This document shows, piece by piece, positions 43,995 to 53,007 of a DNA stretch of 64,000 bases. Numbering within the stretch: the stretch's first letter is position 1; every line of letters begins with the position of its first letter. A program made the translations under genes and the position numbers. The DNA comes from Citrobacter freundii (lineage in GTDB: Bacteria > Pseudomonadota > Gammaproteobacteria > Enterobacterales > Enterobacteriaceae). The stretch is from the NCBI RefSeq assembly GCF_011077955.1, contig NZ_JAALBX010000002.1, positions 62,001 through 126,000 on the forward strand, given 5' to 3'. The notes under the pieces are model-generated. The model saw nothing but the letters and a program-made list of their open reading frames with translations. It had not been told where the DNA came from and ran no database searches.

Positions 43995-44554
43995 GAAAGT
44001 GGCTTCCAGTAGTCATTGCGGCACTGCTCAGCGCCTGTAGCAGCAGCGATGAGGGTAAAAACTATTACCAACTGCCCGCCGTGCAGCAAACGCAAACCCA
44101 AAGCACCAGCGAGGGTAACCATTTGCTATGGGTTGAGCAGGTCGCTATTCCTGATTACCTGGCGGGCAATGGCGTGGTGTATCAGACCTCTGACGTCCAG
44201 TTTACTATCGCCAACAGCAATCTGTGGGCAAGCCCGCTCGATCAGCAGTTACGTAGCACACTGGTTGCGAATCTCAGCACGCAACTGCCAGGCTGGGTAG
44301 TTTCTTCCACACCGCTTGGTATTGAGCAGCGGGTGCTGAATGTGAATGTGACGGGGTTTCATGGTCGTTATGATGGGCGGGTAATAGTCAGCGGCGAATG
44401 GTTGCTCAACACTCAAGGCAAACTGGTTAAGCGACCCTTTAATATTGAATTAAAACAGCAGCAGGACGGTTATGACGCCATGGTGAAAACGCTGGGCCAG
44501 GCATGGCAGCAGGAAGCACAAGCGATCGCGGCCGAAATTAAACGACTTCCTTAA
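43991..44554 (+). CDS. pqiC: outer-membrane lipoprotein PqiC
   Basis: PqiC (YmbA) is the outer-membrane lipoprotein that caps the Pqi bridge. The 187-residue precursor has a short signal with the lipobox LLSAC at residues 12-16, so the mature protein starts at Cys16. Serines follow at +2 and +3, which fits sorting to the outer membrane. The rest is an ABC-type transport auxiliary (DUF330-like) domain. It is the last gene of the operon and a terminator follows. Confidence 0.95.
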   Translation: MRKWLPVVIAALLSACSSSDEGKNYYQLPAVQQTQTQSTSEGNHLLWVEQVAIPDYLAGNGVVYQTSDVQFTIANSNLWASPLDQQLRSTLVANLSTQLPGWVVSSTPLGIEQRVLNVNVTGFHGRYDGRVIVSGEWLLNTQGKLVKRPFNIELKQQQDGYDAMVKTLGQAWQQEAQAIAAEIKRLP

Positions 44555-44573
44555 AAATATTTGTGTAAAAAAT

Positions 44574-44615
44574 AGCCGCTGTAAGTCTGTACAGGCCTTC
44601 AGCGGCTTTTCTTTT
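44574..44615 (+). terminator. intrinsic terminator after pqiC
   Basis: An 8-bp stem AGCCGCTG/CAGCGGCT closes an 18-nt loop that contains a nested CTGTACAG palindrome, followed by TTTCTTTT. Confidence 0.8.
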
Positions 44616-44807
44616 GATACCAATAAGATAAAAAAACCACTTAAATCAAATTGTAATTTTTTGCCTTCGTATAACTCACAAATATGACATTGGCGTGAAT
44701 TTTGCGCGTTGACGTAACTATCTTTTCGCGTTATTCGTTAGACGTGATTGAGCATTTGCTAATCACTGTTTTCATTTCCAGCAGAAAAACGATGAGGGAA
44801 ACGAGGC

Positions 44808-44975
44808 ATGAAGAGACAAAAACGAGATCGCCTGGAACGGGCACATCAACGCGGTTACCAGGCTGGTATGACCGGACGGCCAAAAGAAATGTGTCCTTAT
44901 CAGGCAATAAATCAGAGATCTTATTGGCTTGGAGGCTGGCGAGAAGCCATGGACGTCAAAGTGTTAATCGCATGA
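44808..44975 (+). CDS. rmf: ribosome modulation factor
   Basis: Rmf is a small basic protein that dimerises 70S ribosomes into inactive 100S particles in stationary phase. The 55-residue product closely follows E. coli Rmf: MKRQKRDRLERAHQRGYQAG at the start, then EMCPY and LGGWREAM. Only the last few residues differ. GAGGG/ACGAGG lies before the ATG. In E. coli it is induced by slow growth through ppGpp. The 192 bp upstream of the start are AT-rich and hold the promoter. Confidence 0.96.
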   Translation: MKRQKRDRLERAHQRGYQAGMTGRPKEMCPYQAINQRSYWLGGWREAMDVKVLIA

Positions 44976-44995
44976 CACTGTCTCTTTAGAAATAA

Positions 44996-45027
44996 GAAAC
45001 CTCCGCCACGCGGAGGTTTCGCCTTTC
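44996..45027. terminator. hairpin between rmf and fabA
   Basis: A perfect 11-bp stem GAAACCTCCGC/GCGGAGGTTTC with a CAC loop lies 21 bp after rmf and just beyond the 3' end of fabA. The rmf side has GCCTTTCT after it, so it probably acts for both genes. Confidence 0.8.
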
Positions 45028-45044
45028 TGACGCGACAGCGGAAA

Positions 45045-45563
45045 TCAGAAAGCGGAGGTGTCCTGGAACAGGCCCACTTTCAGGTCGTTAGCCGTATAAA
45101 TAACGCGACCATCCACCAGTACTTCCCCATCAGCCAGACCCATAATTAAACGGCGGTTTACCACGCGCTTAAAGTGGATACGATAGGTGACTTTTTTCGC
45201 GCTTGGCAGCACCTGGCCTGTGAATTTCACTTCACCCACGCCCAGTGCCCGGCCTTTGCCTTCGCCGCCGAGCCAACCCAGATAGAAACCAACCAACTGC
45301 CACATCGCATCCAGACCCAGGCAACCAGGCATAACGGGATCGCCGATAAAGTGGCATCCGAAGAACCACATGTCAGGATTGATATCCAGTTCCGCTTCAA
45401 CATAGCCTTTGTCGAAATTGCCACCGGTTTCAGTCATTTTGACGACACGGTCCATCATCAACATGTTCGGTGCAGGCAACTGCGGGCCTTTTTCGCCAAA
45501 CAGTTCGCCACGGCTGGAGGCAAGAAGGTCTTCTTTCGTATAGGATTCGCGTTTATCTACCAT
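45045..45563 (-). CDS. fabA: 3-hydroxydecanoyl-ACP dehydratase/isomerase
   Basis: FabA introduces the cis double bond at the ten-carbon stage of fatty acid synthesis and is essential for unsaturated fatty acids. The product is 172 residues, almost identical to E. coli. The hot-dog fold carries the catalytic His71 ([10 protein letters not shown]) and Asp85 (CLGLDAMWQ), equal to H70/D84 when the initiator Met is not counted. FadR and FabR sites lie upstream. Confidence 0.98.
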   Translation of the reverse strand: MVDKRESYTKEDLLASSRGELFGEKGPQLPAPNMLMMDRVVKMTETGGNFDKGYVEAELDINPDMWFFGCHFIGDPVMPGCLGLDAMWQLVGFYLGWLGGEGKGRALGVGEVKFTGQVLPSAKKVTYRIHFKRVVNRRLIMGLADGEVLVDGRVIYTANDLKVGLFQDTSAF

Positions 45564-45601
45564 GTTTTGAGTAAGCCTTATTTTATTGAAGCACGCAGGT
45601 T

Positions 45602-45637
45602 AGCTAACACGTGTACGCTGAACAAGTCCGATCAGTT
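45602..45637 (-). promoter_or_regulatory. FabR and FadR operators upstream of fabA
   Basis: On the minus strand AGCGTACACGTGTTAGCT (45602-45619) fits the FabR palindrome AGCGTACAN2TGTACGCT at all but two positions. Directly next to it AACTGATCGGACTTGTT (45621-45637) is the FadR site known from E. coli fabA. FadR activates and FabR represses fabA in E. coli, so the arrangement predicts the same dual control. Confidence 0.8.
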
Positions 45638-47392
45638 GTGGTTGAACCAGTTAAGCCAGCCGAAAGGCCAGGGATAACGGTTTCGTCCCTCTTGCTGAGT
45701 CGCTTGTGCGATACGTTCCTGAATCGTTTGAATCAAGGTATTTTGTCCTTCACCGTCCCAGGGCAGGCCGGTGAGCAGCGGCAGGGCGTCCGTAACATCA
45801 TCCACCGCCCATATCGTAAACTGACCCTTTTCTACTGCGTCCAGCAGGGGTTGCGCCAAAGAGAGATGGCGTACGTTTGCGGTCGGAATAATCACGCCCT
45901 GAGTGCCGGTGAGTTCGCGACTCTGGCAAATCTCGAAAAAACCTTCAATCTTTTCGTTAAGGCCGCCTACCGGTTGCGCGCGACCAAACTGATCGACAGA
46001 GCCGGTGATAGCGATATTCTGATGCACAGGCACATCAGCAAGCGCGCTGATAAGCGCACAGAGTTCGGCCATTGAAGCGCTATCGCCATCCACTTCGCTA
46101 TAAGATTGCTCGAACGTTAAGGACGCGGAGAAGGGGATTTGCTGCTCAAGCTGCAATTCCGACATTAAAAAGGCCTGCATTATCATCATGCCTTTAGCAT
46201 GGAGATTTCCCCCAAGCTCAGCCTTACGTTCAATATCAGTAAATTCGCCGTCGCCGATGTGTACAACACAACTAATTCGCGAAGGTTCGCCAAACGCGCG
46301 GGGGTGACCCGGGAATTCGATTACTGATAATGCGTTAATTTGACCGATGCGATCGCCATCCGTCTCTACCAGGATCTGGTCGAGTAAAATCTCATCTTGC
46401 ATACGTTCGGCAAGAAAACCTTCACGCCATGCACGCTGTTCAAGCATAGCCGCCAGTTGTTCGGCATTAAAGGTGTCGCCCTCACTTAATGGAGAAACTT
46501 CACTAAGCTGACGTAAAATCCAGGAAGGAGAAAGCGGTAGCGTATCTTGATCCTGCGTGTAGCGCGTGGCTTCGCGGATAAGAATCGGCCAGGCGCTGGC
46601 ATCCGGCGCAGGCAATTGGTAGATGGCAGCGATATGTAACACCCACTGTTGCCACAGGCTCATGGTTTGCGCATCGGTGATCTGAAGGTTATCTTCAAAT
46701 TCACTATAGATGGCAAGCAAACTTAATTCTGGCTCCATCTCCTGGAAATCTGCCAGTGATTCGCGATCACCTACCAGTACTACTTTTAACTGTAATGGTA
46801 AGGAAGGGACGGAAATTGGCAATGGACGTGTTTCATCCTGGGAGAACCAGTCAAAGCGATTGAGCTCGACCATATGCTTTAAGCGAAGCCACATCAGCGG
46901 CTGGGATAATAACGCTCTCAGAGAGAGAATCAGCACGCCGCCATTTGCCTCATGGATTAGGCCAGGTTGTAGCGTCACGTTGTTACCTAACTGACGAACG
47001 CAGCCAAATAATTGTTCCGTTTCAATCCAATCGGCGAAGACGACTTTGCCTACGCTGGTAAAATCATCCTCAGCGTTTTGCGCAGGATGTAGCGTTACGA
47101 CGTTATTTTCTATCGTATAGCGTCCGCCAAAGAGTTGCTCGGCGTCAGGACTGTTTTCGCGCAGGTAACTGGCGATAGTTTCGAGATAGTCTTTTTCTTC
47201 CGGCGCTCTGACGAGCATAAATGAGGAAGAAGCAAAGGGATGAATCATCTGATCCAGCCCAAAACATAAACGGGGCTGGATGGCTTGAATATCGAGTGGT
47301 GATGCAATGTCCGTTTGTGGCTGCGTAAACAATTCCTGATACTGATCGGTGTCAGCTACCAGGTCGCGCCATGAGAGTTTATTTATGGTCAA
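45632..47392 (-). CDS. lonH: Lon-like protease LonH
   Basis: LonH (YcbZ) is a Lon-related protein whose C-terminal proteolytic domain carries the Ser-Lys dyad: serine in GDSASMAELCALI and lysine in GGLNEKIEGFF. The N-terminal part is not a complete AAA+ module; no Walker A was seen, so ATP dependence is doubtful. No in-frame ATG fits the N-terminus. The TTG at 47390-47392 gives MTINKLSWRDLV, the family start, and 586 residues, the E. coli length; no good Shine-Dalgarno precedes it. The gene ends inside the fabA operator region, so its 3' end overlaps the FadR site. Confidence 0.9.
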   Translation of the reverse strand: MTINKLSWRDLVADTDQYQELFTQPQTDIASPLDIQAIQPRLCFGLDQMIHPFASSSFMLVRAPEEKDYLETIASYLRENSPDAEQLFGGRYTIENNVVTLHPAQNAEDDFTSVGKVVFADWIETEQLFGCVRQLGNNVTLQPGLIHEANGGVLILSLRALLSQPLMWLRLKHMVELNRFDWFSQDETRPLPISVPSLPLQLKVVLVGDRESLADFQEMEPELSLLAIYSEFEDNLQITDAQTMSLWQQWVLHIAAIYQLPAPDASAWPILIREATRYTQDQDTLPLSPSWILRQLSEVSPLSEGDTFNAEQLAAMLEQRAWREGFLAERMQDEILLDQILVETDGDRIGQINALSVIEFPGHPRAFGEPSRISCVVHIGDGEFTDIERKAELGGNLHAKGMMIMQAFLMSELQLEQQIPFSASLTFEQSYSEVDGDSASMAELCALISALADVPVHQNIAITGSVDQFGRAQPVGGLNEKIEGFFEICQSRELTGTQGVIIPTANVRHLSLAQPLLDAVEKGQFTIWAVDDVTDALPLLTGLPWDGEGQNTLIQTIQERIAQATQQEGRNRYPWPFGWLNWFNHN

Positions 47393-47573
47393 AGTCGATT
47401 TTTTAAGGTAGAGGTTAAAGGCGCGATTATAGCGTAATGGGAAACAGGACACACCAGTAATCAGGCGATTGAGGAAGAGAATCCGTGAGAGAGTCACATG
47501 CTGAGATTTCAATTCCGCGAAATGGTAAAAAACTGTTATCCTGAAATGAGTTATAAGGCACTCTGAGATCACA

Positions 47574-48029
47574 ATGAAATATCAGCAATTGGAAAATCTC
47601 GAAAGCGGCTGGAAATGGAAATATTTGGTTAAAAAGCATCGTGAGGGCGAGCAGATAACCCGGTATATAGAAACCAGCGCGGCCAAAGAGGCAGTCGGCC
47701 TCTTACTCAACATGGAAAATGAACCGGTGCAGGTTGCCGGATGGATTGAAGCGCATATCAATCCTGAATTGATGAATCGGATGAAGCAAACCATTCGCGC
47801 TCGTCGTAAGCGGCACTTCAATGCCGAACATCAGCATACCCGTAAAAAATCTATCGATCTGGAATATATGGTCTGGCAACGCCTGGCGGGCCTGGCACAG
47901 CGGCGCGGGATTACGCTCTCGGAAACGATTGTTCAGTTAATTGAAGATGCGGAACGCAAAGAAAAATACGCCAATCAAATGTCTACGTTAAAGCAGGATA
48001 TTGAAGCCTTGCTAGGGAAAGGGGAGTAA
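47574..48029 (+). CDS. matP: macrodomain Ter protein MatP
   Basis: MatP binds matS sites in the terminus region, organises the Ter macrodomain, and interacts with MukBEF and ZapB. The 151-residue product (E. coli 150) has an N-terminal four-helix part, a ribbon-helix-helix DNA-binding segment ([18 protein letters not shown], about 97-114) and a C-terminal coiled coil. It is divergent from lonH and convergent with ompA. I saw no matS site in this window. Its MukB partner is encoded about 27 kb away. Confidence 0.96.
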   Translation: MKYQQLENLESGWKWKYLVKKHREGEQITRYIETSAAKEAVGLLLNMENEPVQVAGWIEAHINPELMNRMKQTIRARRKRHFNAEHQHTRKKSIDLEYMVWQRLAGLAQRRGITLSETIVQLIEDAERKEKYANQMSTLKQDIEALLGKGE

Positions 48030-48071
48030 AAGCGAATCCCTTTTTCGACATTACCTCAAAATCTAAGACAT

Positions 48072-48100
48072 AAAAAAACCCCGCATTGCGGGGTTTTTTT
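48072..48100. terminator. bidirectional terminator between matP and ompA
   Basis: AAAAAAACCCCGC/GCGGGGTTTTTTT with an ATT loop; strong T-runs on both strands. Confidence 0.92.
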
Positions 48101-48113
48101 ATAACGGGATAAC

Positions 48114-49169
48114 TTAAGCCTGCGGCTGAGTTACAACGTCTTTGATACCTTTAACTTCGATTTCTACGCGACGATCCGGTGCCAGGCAGTCAATCAGAGC
48201 AGCGCGCTGTTTAACGTTGTCACAGGTGTTGCCAGTAACCGGGTTAGATTCGCCCATGCCACGTGCAGAAATTTTGTCAGACGGGATACCTTTAGAGATC
48301 AGGTAATCAACAACAGACTGAGCACGTTTCTCGGACAGACCCTGGTTGTAAGCGTCAGAACCGATGCGGTCAGTGAAGCCCAGAACAACTACGGAACCGT
48401 CTTTCGGATCCAGGTTGCTCAGCTGGGAGTACATCTGATCCAGAGCCTGCTGGCCTTCTGGTTTCAGAGTAGCTTTGTTGAAGTTGAACAGAACATCAGA
48501 CTTCAGGGTGAAGTGCTTGGTCTGTACTTCCGGAGCCGGAGCCGGAGCCGGTGCTACAACCGGAGCAGCAGCTTCTTGCTGGCCAAAGCGGTAAGAAACA
48601 CCAACGCTCAGCAGACCGTTGTCTTGACGAGTGCCGATGGTGTTAGCGTCACCGATGTTGTTAGTCCACTGGTATTCCAGACGGGTAGCAACGTCGCGGG
48701 TAACTGCCCACTCAAGGCCGCCTGCGAATACTGGAGAAACGCCGGTGTCATGATCTTTGAAAGACGCGCCGCCCGGGATGTTAGCCTTGGAGTCAGCACG
48801 CCATACCATACCACCCAGACGAGTGTAGATATCCAGCTCGTCAGTGATTGGGTAACCCAGTTTTGCAGTCAGCTGAACGCCCTGAGCTTTAAATGCACCG
48901 TTGATGTTGTCGCCTTTGTACGGCATACGACCTAACCAGTCGTAACCCATTTCGAAGCCAACATACGGGTTAACCTGGTAACCACCAAAAGCACCAGCAC
49001 CCACTTGGTTTTCATGGGTCGGACCATTGTTGTTGATGAAACCAGTGTCATGGTACTGAGACCAGCCCAATTTAGCACCAGTATACCAGGTGTTATCTTT
49101 CGGTGCGGCTTGCGCTACGGTAGCGAAACCTGCCAGTGCCACTGCAATCGCGATAGCTGTCTTTTTCAT
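48114..49169 (-). CDS. ompA: outer membrane protein A
   Basis: OmpA is an abundant protein that links the outer membrane to peptidoglycan. The 351-residue precursor (E. coli 346) has a 21-residue signal ending VAQA, an eight-strand barrel (about 22-195), a short Pro-Ala-rich linker (APAPAPAPE) and a C-terminal OmpA domain that binds meso-DAP, including [20 protein letters not shown] with its disulfide pair. The ATG at 49169 follows GAGGCG; the open frame extends 23 codons into the leader without meaning. Confidence 0.97.
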   Translation of the reverse strand: MKKTAIAIAVALAGFATVAQAAPKDNTWYTGAKLGWSQYHDTGFINNNGPTHENQVGAGAFGGYQVNPYVGFEMGYDWLGRMPYKGDNINGAFKAQGVQLTAKLGYPITDELDIYTRLGGMVWRADSKANIPGGASFKDHDTGVSPVFAGGLEWAVTRDVATRLEYQWTNNIGDANTIGTRQDNGLLSVGVSYRFGQQEAAAPVVAPAPAPAPEVQTKHFTLKSDVLFNFNKATLKPEGQQALDQMYSQLSNLDPKDGSVVVLGFTDRIGSDAYNQGLSEKRAQSVVDYLISKGIPSDKISARGMGESNPVTGNTCDNVKQRAALIDCLAPDRRVEIEVKGIKDVVTQPQA

Positions 49170-49310
49170 TTTTTGCGCCTCGTTATCATCCAAAAGGCCA
49201 TGAACATCTTTTATAGAGCTCACGGTTAAATCCTTCACCCGGGTTATAGCTCAACTTTTACTCTACCGTCTGTACGGTTTATTACTGAGCAACCCTGGCG
49301 ATGTAAAGTC
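49170..49310 (-). promoter_or_regulatory. ompA long 5' leader and promoter
   Basis: The minus-strand sequence from about 49300 to the ATG matches the E. coli ompA leader, which is around 130 nt, stabilises the mRNA and is the target of MicA near the ribosome site. Conserved pieces include CGCCAGGG at the likely start and GTGAAGGATTTAACCGTG in the middle. From 49311 to 49520 only AT-rich DNA upstream of the promoter remains; no gene is seen. Confidence 0.65.
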
Positions 49311-49520
49311 TACAACGTAGTTGAAAACTTACAAGTGTGAAGTCCGTCAGGCATATGAAAAAAAACGAGTTGCGTACATATTTGTTAACATTTTTGGCGT
49401 ATTTCTGGACAACTGCACCAGCACTTACTTTACTGAAGCCGCGTATACCGGATAAATATCGCCAATGAACAACAACCTGAAAGCATTACAAAGTAATACC
49501 AGGATTTGTCTTAAATTTAC

Positions 49521-50030
49521 TTAATGATACAAACCAGAATGAATTTTTAGTCCAGAACGTGGTCTCGTACCGTTATCAGCGCCTGGCGCAGCACGTAAAA
49601 TAAAGCACATCGCGTTTCCCGCTTCAGCTGCTTCTAAAAGCAATTGATGCTCTTCATCACTCACTTCATAAGAAAGCCAGCCTATTACCACACTGTAATT
49701 TCCCGTACGAAGCGCCCGCAACATCGCATCAACGGTCGTCCAGGAATTTGAAGGAGTAGCCTGCATCACTTTTGTCAGGGGCAAACCAGAAGCCTGTAGC
49801 CAGGAACGGCTCAAACGTTGGTTAGGCGTAAGCCATAGCAGCCAACGGGATTGCTGACCGAGTTGGTGTAATAAAGGCAGCAATAAGCACTGCGCCATCC
49901 AGGGTTGATCATCACGATAAACAATTTCACTGACCATGCCTTTCATTTCCGGTGAGTCAGACAAATCGGCTCGTCCTGATGCGATGCGAGCTTTGTTGAC
50001 CGGGGATTTTGAATAACCCGTTATGTTCAT
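49521..50030 (-). CDS. sulA: cell division inhibitor SulA
   Basis: SulA is made during the SOS response and blocks division by sequestering FtsZ monomers; Lon degrades it when damage is repaired. The product is 169 residues, as in E. coli. The N-terminal 35 residues diverge, which is usual. The core ALRTGNYSVVIGWL and the C-terminal GLKIHSGLYH tail, the Lon recognition end, are conserved. A near-consensus LexA box lies 21 bp upstream of the start. Confidence 0.96.
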   Translation of the reverse strand: MNITGYSKSPVNKARIASGRADLSDSPEMKGMVSEIVYRDDQPWMAQCLLLPLLHQLGQQSRWLLWLTPNQRLSRSWLQASGLPLTKVMQATPSNSWTTVDAMLRALRTGNYSVVIGWLSYEVSDEEHQLLLEAAEAGNAMCFILRAAPGADNGTRPRSGLKIHSGLYH

Positions 50031-50051
50031 AATGTGTTCAACTCCAGTAGG

Positions 50052-50071
50052 TACTGTATGTTTGTACAGTA
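50052..50071 (-). promoter_or_regulatory. LexA operator (SOS box) of sulA
   Basis: TACTGTATGTTTGTACAGTA is a near-perfect LexA box: the CTG/CAG ends are spaced by 10 bp and the flanking bases TA...TA also fit. It lies just before sulA and about 175 bp from the divergent sxy, so it serves sulA. Confidence 0.92.
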
Positions 50072-50180
50072 TACGCGTACCGGATAAAGATCAACCTAAA
50101 TTTCTGAAAGCATCTCGCAATTTTCATATCTAATTCGCGTGTAATGAAAATTAATATTGCCGAGTCCTTACGGGTCGAAT

Positions 50181-50220
50181 ATGTTCCTTTTACAGGAATC
50201 ACTAATGGAATTATTCCTGT
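50181..50220 (+). promoter_or_regulatory. sxy leader hairpin
   Basis: ACAGGAAT (50192-50199) can pair with ATTCCTGT (50213-50220) across a 13-nt loop, upstream of the AAAGGAG ribosome site. An in-frame ATG at 50181 and further ATGs follow it. sxy mRNAs of Haemophilus and E. coli are controlled through leader structure; whether this stem does so here is unknown. Confidence 0.35.
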
Positions 50221-50246
50221 TATTTATTGATAATAAAGGAGTTATA

Positions 50247-50882
50247 ATGGAATCAACTACTACTCGGAAACTTGCTCAAGTAGAAGATTTATTAAAGACT
50301 TTGGGTAAAGTTAACTGTCGTTCTTTGTTTGGCGGGTACAGTCTAACGATCGATAAAGCGGCGTTTGGTATGTTGGTGGAAGGCGAGTTTTTCTTACGAG
50401 CGGGCGAGCAAAGCGCTGCCTACTTTAGCCAAAAGCATTCATCAAAGCTCTCCTTCACGCGACGGGGGCGTCCTATCTATCTCAATTACTATCGTGTGGA
50501 TAACGATCTTTGGAATAATCCCGGGTTGTTGGTGAAACTTGCCGCCGACTCGCTGACCTGTGCGAATGAAGATCTTGCGCAACGCAAACAAGAGCAACGT
50601 ATCAAAGATCTTCCTAATCTCACGTTGCAACATGAAATATGGCTTTGGGAAGTAGGCATTAAAGATGTGGATACGCTTAAAAGCTTTGGTTCCAGAGCCA
50701 GTTGGCTAAAGTTGCGCGCAAATAAAAAAAATTGTGGGGTTAAAACGCTGTATGCGCTAGAAGGCGCTATTGTCGGTCTTCATGAGGCGGCGCTCCCGGC
50801 ACAAACTCGCCGGGAGCTTTATGAATGGTTTATCCAACAACCGAAACCAAAACCACTTCAGGCAACGTCGAGAGAAACCTGA
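50247..50882 (+). CDS. sxy: competence regulator Sxy/TfoX
   Basis: Sxy acts with CRP at CRP-S promoters to activate competence (com/pil) genes. The 211-residue product (E. coli 209) shows the TfoX N-terminal domain with RSLFGGYSLTIDKAAFGM and the C-terminal helical domain with LPNLTLQHEIWLWEVGIKDVD and ALEGAIVGLHEAALP. Similarity is moderate because the family diverges fast. The ATG at 50247, 6 bp after AAAGGAG, is preferred over in-frame ATGs upstream. The end overlaps the convergent yccS by 25 bp. comEC is also in this window. Confidence 0.92.
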   Translation: MESTTTRKLAQVEDLLKTLGKVNCRSLFGGYSLTIDKAAFGMLVEGEFFLRAGEQSAAYFSQKHSSKLSFTRRGRPIYLNYYRVDNDLWNNPGLLVKLAADSLTCANEDLAQRKQEQRIKDLPNLTLQHEIWLWEVGIKDVDTLKSFGSRASWLKLRANKKNCGVKTLYALEGAIVGLHEAALPAQTRRELYEWFIQQPKPKPLQATSRET

Positions 50883-52990
50883 TGCTGGAGTTTGCTTATT
50901 TCAGGTAGCAGCCCTGCTATAAGCCCGATTTGTTGCAAAACCAGTGCTTCCTTGCTGTCCTGGCGAGGCTCAATGTCGCGGATGCGTTGCGTGAGGCCAG
51001 AAAGGGCATGCTGTACTTTCGTTTCATCTGCTGGCAGGTGATGCAGCGCGTCGTCGACATAACAGACGGCATCGTCCAGAACGGCAAGGATCTCAGCATT
51101 AACAACCTGTTCGCGATGGGCGCCCAATGCAGATATATACCCGGTCAATGAATGATTTAAGCAAAGCAGTCGGAACGCCGTTTCGCGCATCTCTTTGGTG
51201 ACATGAGGTTCAGTGGACATATTTGACACCACAGAAGCCAATTCTGCATCGCGATTATGGGCATCGCGTCGGGCGATGCGATAGGGCAGGCGGTTATCCC
51301 GACCCTGATGATATTGTTCAAGGATGGCGTCAAGATAGCGGCAATTGGCGTTCAACGCATTTTCCAGCACCTGCGATAAACGTCTAAAGCGCCAATCGGG
51401 CCAGATGAAACTGACGGCAGCCCAGGCGATAAGGCAGCCGAGTAACGTATCGATAATTCGCGGTAACGCAACCACAAACCCTTCACCGAGCAAATTAAAG
51501 CACAACAACACCAGCAAAGTGATAAACAGCGTGGCATGCGCATACTGAACGGTACGGAACATAAAGAACAGCACGCCGGTAATCACAATTAATATAAGCT
51601 GGCCCTCAAGTGAAGGCACAAACCAGAGCACCGGGATACCAATAGCAACGCCAATTAGCGTGCCGATGACGCGAAGCGCCAGGCGGTGACGGGTGGCGTT
51701 ATAGTTGGGCTGACACACGAACAGACTGGTCAGCAATATCCAGTAACCGTGTTGTAATCCGGTTATCTGAATAAATGCATAGCCGACACACAACACAATG
51801 GACATTCTCACGGCGTGACGAAACAGCGCCGACTCTGGCGTAAAGTTTCGGCTCAGCCTCAGCCATATATCGTTGACGCCATGAAGACGGTCATCGGCAA
51901 GCTGATTTTCATCGCTGCGCGGTTCCGCGAGGGCTTGTTCCGATTCGATGCTGGATAACTGGGCGTCTACATCTCGTAAGTTATTAATCAAAAACCCGAT
52001 GGCTTTTTTCTCTGACGCCGTCATCGCTTGCGAAGGAATGCGGGCAATCGCAGCGTCAAGATGCGTGAATACGCGTTCAAAGCGCGGGTCGTGCTGGTAT
52101 GGCGTACGTAATAAAATGGAACGCGCCAGCGCCTGGCAGGCGTGGCCCTGCATAGAAAGCAGGCGCTGAAAGCGGAACATAACATCGCTGTGGCGCAGCT
52201 TTTCGCGCAATTCATGATATTGAATATGAGCAGAACTGGCGCGCTCATGAATATCCTGGGCGACAAAATAATAATGCAGCGTTCGTCGCGTACCACGTTG
52301 TCCGCGATCGCCGCGCAGGCGGGTCAACAACAGGGTCTTGGTCTGATTTAGCGTCGCGATAAGCTGGCTGTTGGCCATTGCCAGCTCCATCATGGGCGCC
52401 TCTCGTTCTTCCTCTATATCCGGATCGAACAAGCAGGATTTCATTTCAAGATACGCGGCAAGCTGTTCATAGCTTCTGGCAAGACTATCCTGCAATGCCC
52501 GGACCGGGAAAATCACATGGCCTATCAGCGTAAGGATGTTGTACCAGACTGCGCCTGCCAATAGTAACAATGGTTGCTGATACCAGTGCTGGTAAAGGGA
52601 GATGCCAAGCATGGTATAAATTGCTATCAATAGCGCGCCGAAGGCGATAGTGGCATAGCGCTGACCAAGCCCGCCGAGCAGGATAAAGCCGCAGGTTGAG
52701 ACCAACAGGCCCAACGCGAAAAGCCAGGGCCAGGGGAAAAGTAATTCAACAGAAGCCGAGGCGATAAAAAAGCAAATCAGCGTAATGATTAAATTGCGCA
52801 ACCGCCCGGCGAGACGGTCGTCGAGATCGGTAAGCGCGGCGGCAACCACGCCCAGGGTGAGCGGAATGGTGAGTTTGACGTCGCCAAGCCACCAGGGGAG
52901 CGCCGTCGTACCGCACAGGGCGATGAAAATACGGAAATTATAAAGCCAGGTCGTATTCCAGGCGTATCGTCTGAGCAGAGGGCTGAACAT
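50858..52990 (-). CDS. yccS: YccS/YhfK-family inner-membrane protein
   Basis: An integral membrane protein of the FUSC/YccS family, of unknown function, with resemblance to aromatic acid exporter AaeB. Two groups of membrane helices (about 10-160 and 390-520 counted from this start) flank a cytoplasmic helical region, and a soluble C-terminal tail follows. E. coli YccS has about 717 residues; this start gives 710. The ATG at 52990 matches the family start MxSPLLxRY. ATG 53008 overlaps the yccF stop (TAATG) and is an alternative that adds six residues. Confidence 0.88.
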   Translation of the reverse strand: MFSPLLRRYAWNTTWLYNFRIFIALCGTTALPWWLGDVKLTIPLTLGVVAAALTDLDDRLAGRLRNLIITLICFFIASASVELLFPWPWLFALGLLVSTCGFILLGGLGQRYATIAFGALLIAIYTMLGISLYQHWYQQPLLLLAGAVWYNILTLIGHVIFPVRALQDSLARSYEQLAAYLEMKSCLFDPDIEEEREAPMMELAMANSQLIATLNQTKTLLLTRLRGDRGQRGTRRTLHYYFVAQDIHERASSAHIQYHELREKLRHSDVMFRFQRLLSMQGHACQALARSILLRTPYQHDPRFERVFTHLDAAIARIPSQAMTASEKKAIGFLINNLRDVDAQLSSIESEQALAEPRSDENQLADDRLHGVNDIWLRLSRNFTPESALFRHAVRMSIVLCVGYAFIQITGLQHGYWILLTSLFVCQPNYNATRHRLALRVIGTLIGVAIGIPVLWFVPSLEGQLILIVITGVLFFMFRTVQYAHATLFITLLVLLCFNLLGEGFVVALPRIIDTLLGCLIAWAAVSFIWPDWRFRRLSQVLENALNANCRYLDAILEQYHQGRDNRLPYRIARRDAHNRDAELASVVSNMSTEPHVTKEMRETAFRLLCLNHSLTGYISALGAHREQVVNAEILAVLDDAVCYVDDALHHLPADETKVQHALSGLTQRIRDIEPRQDSKEALVLQQIGLIAGLLPEISKLQHQVSLDVA

Positions 52991-53007
52991 CATGCCGCGC
53001 AGCCCCA

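Noticed and set aside
44702-44989. A 95-codon frame overlapping rmf
   Set aside because: It is out of frame with rmf, whose 55-residue product is clearly recognisable.
45174-45677. A 167-codon plus-strand frame across fabA
   Set aside because: Complementary to fabA and its operators; no ribosome site or similarity.
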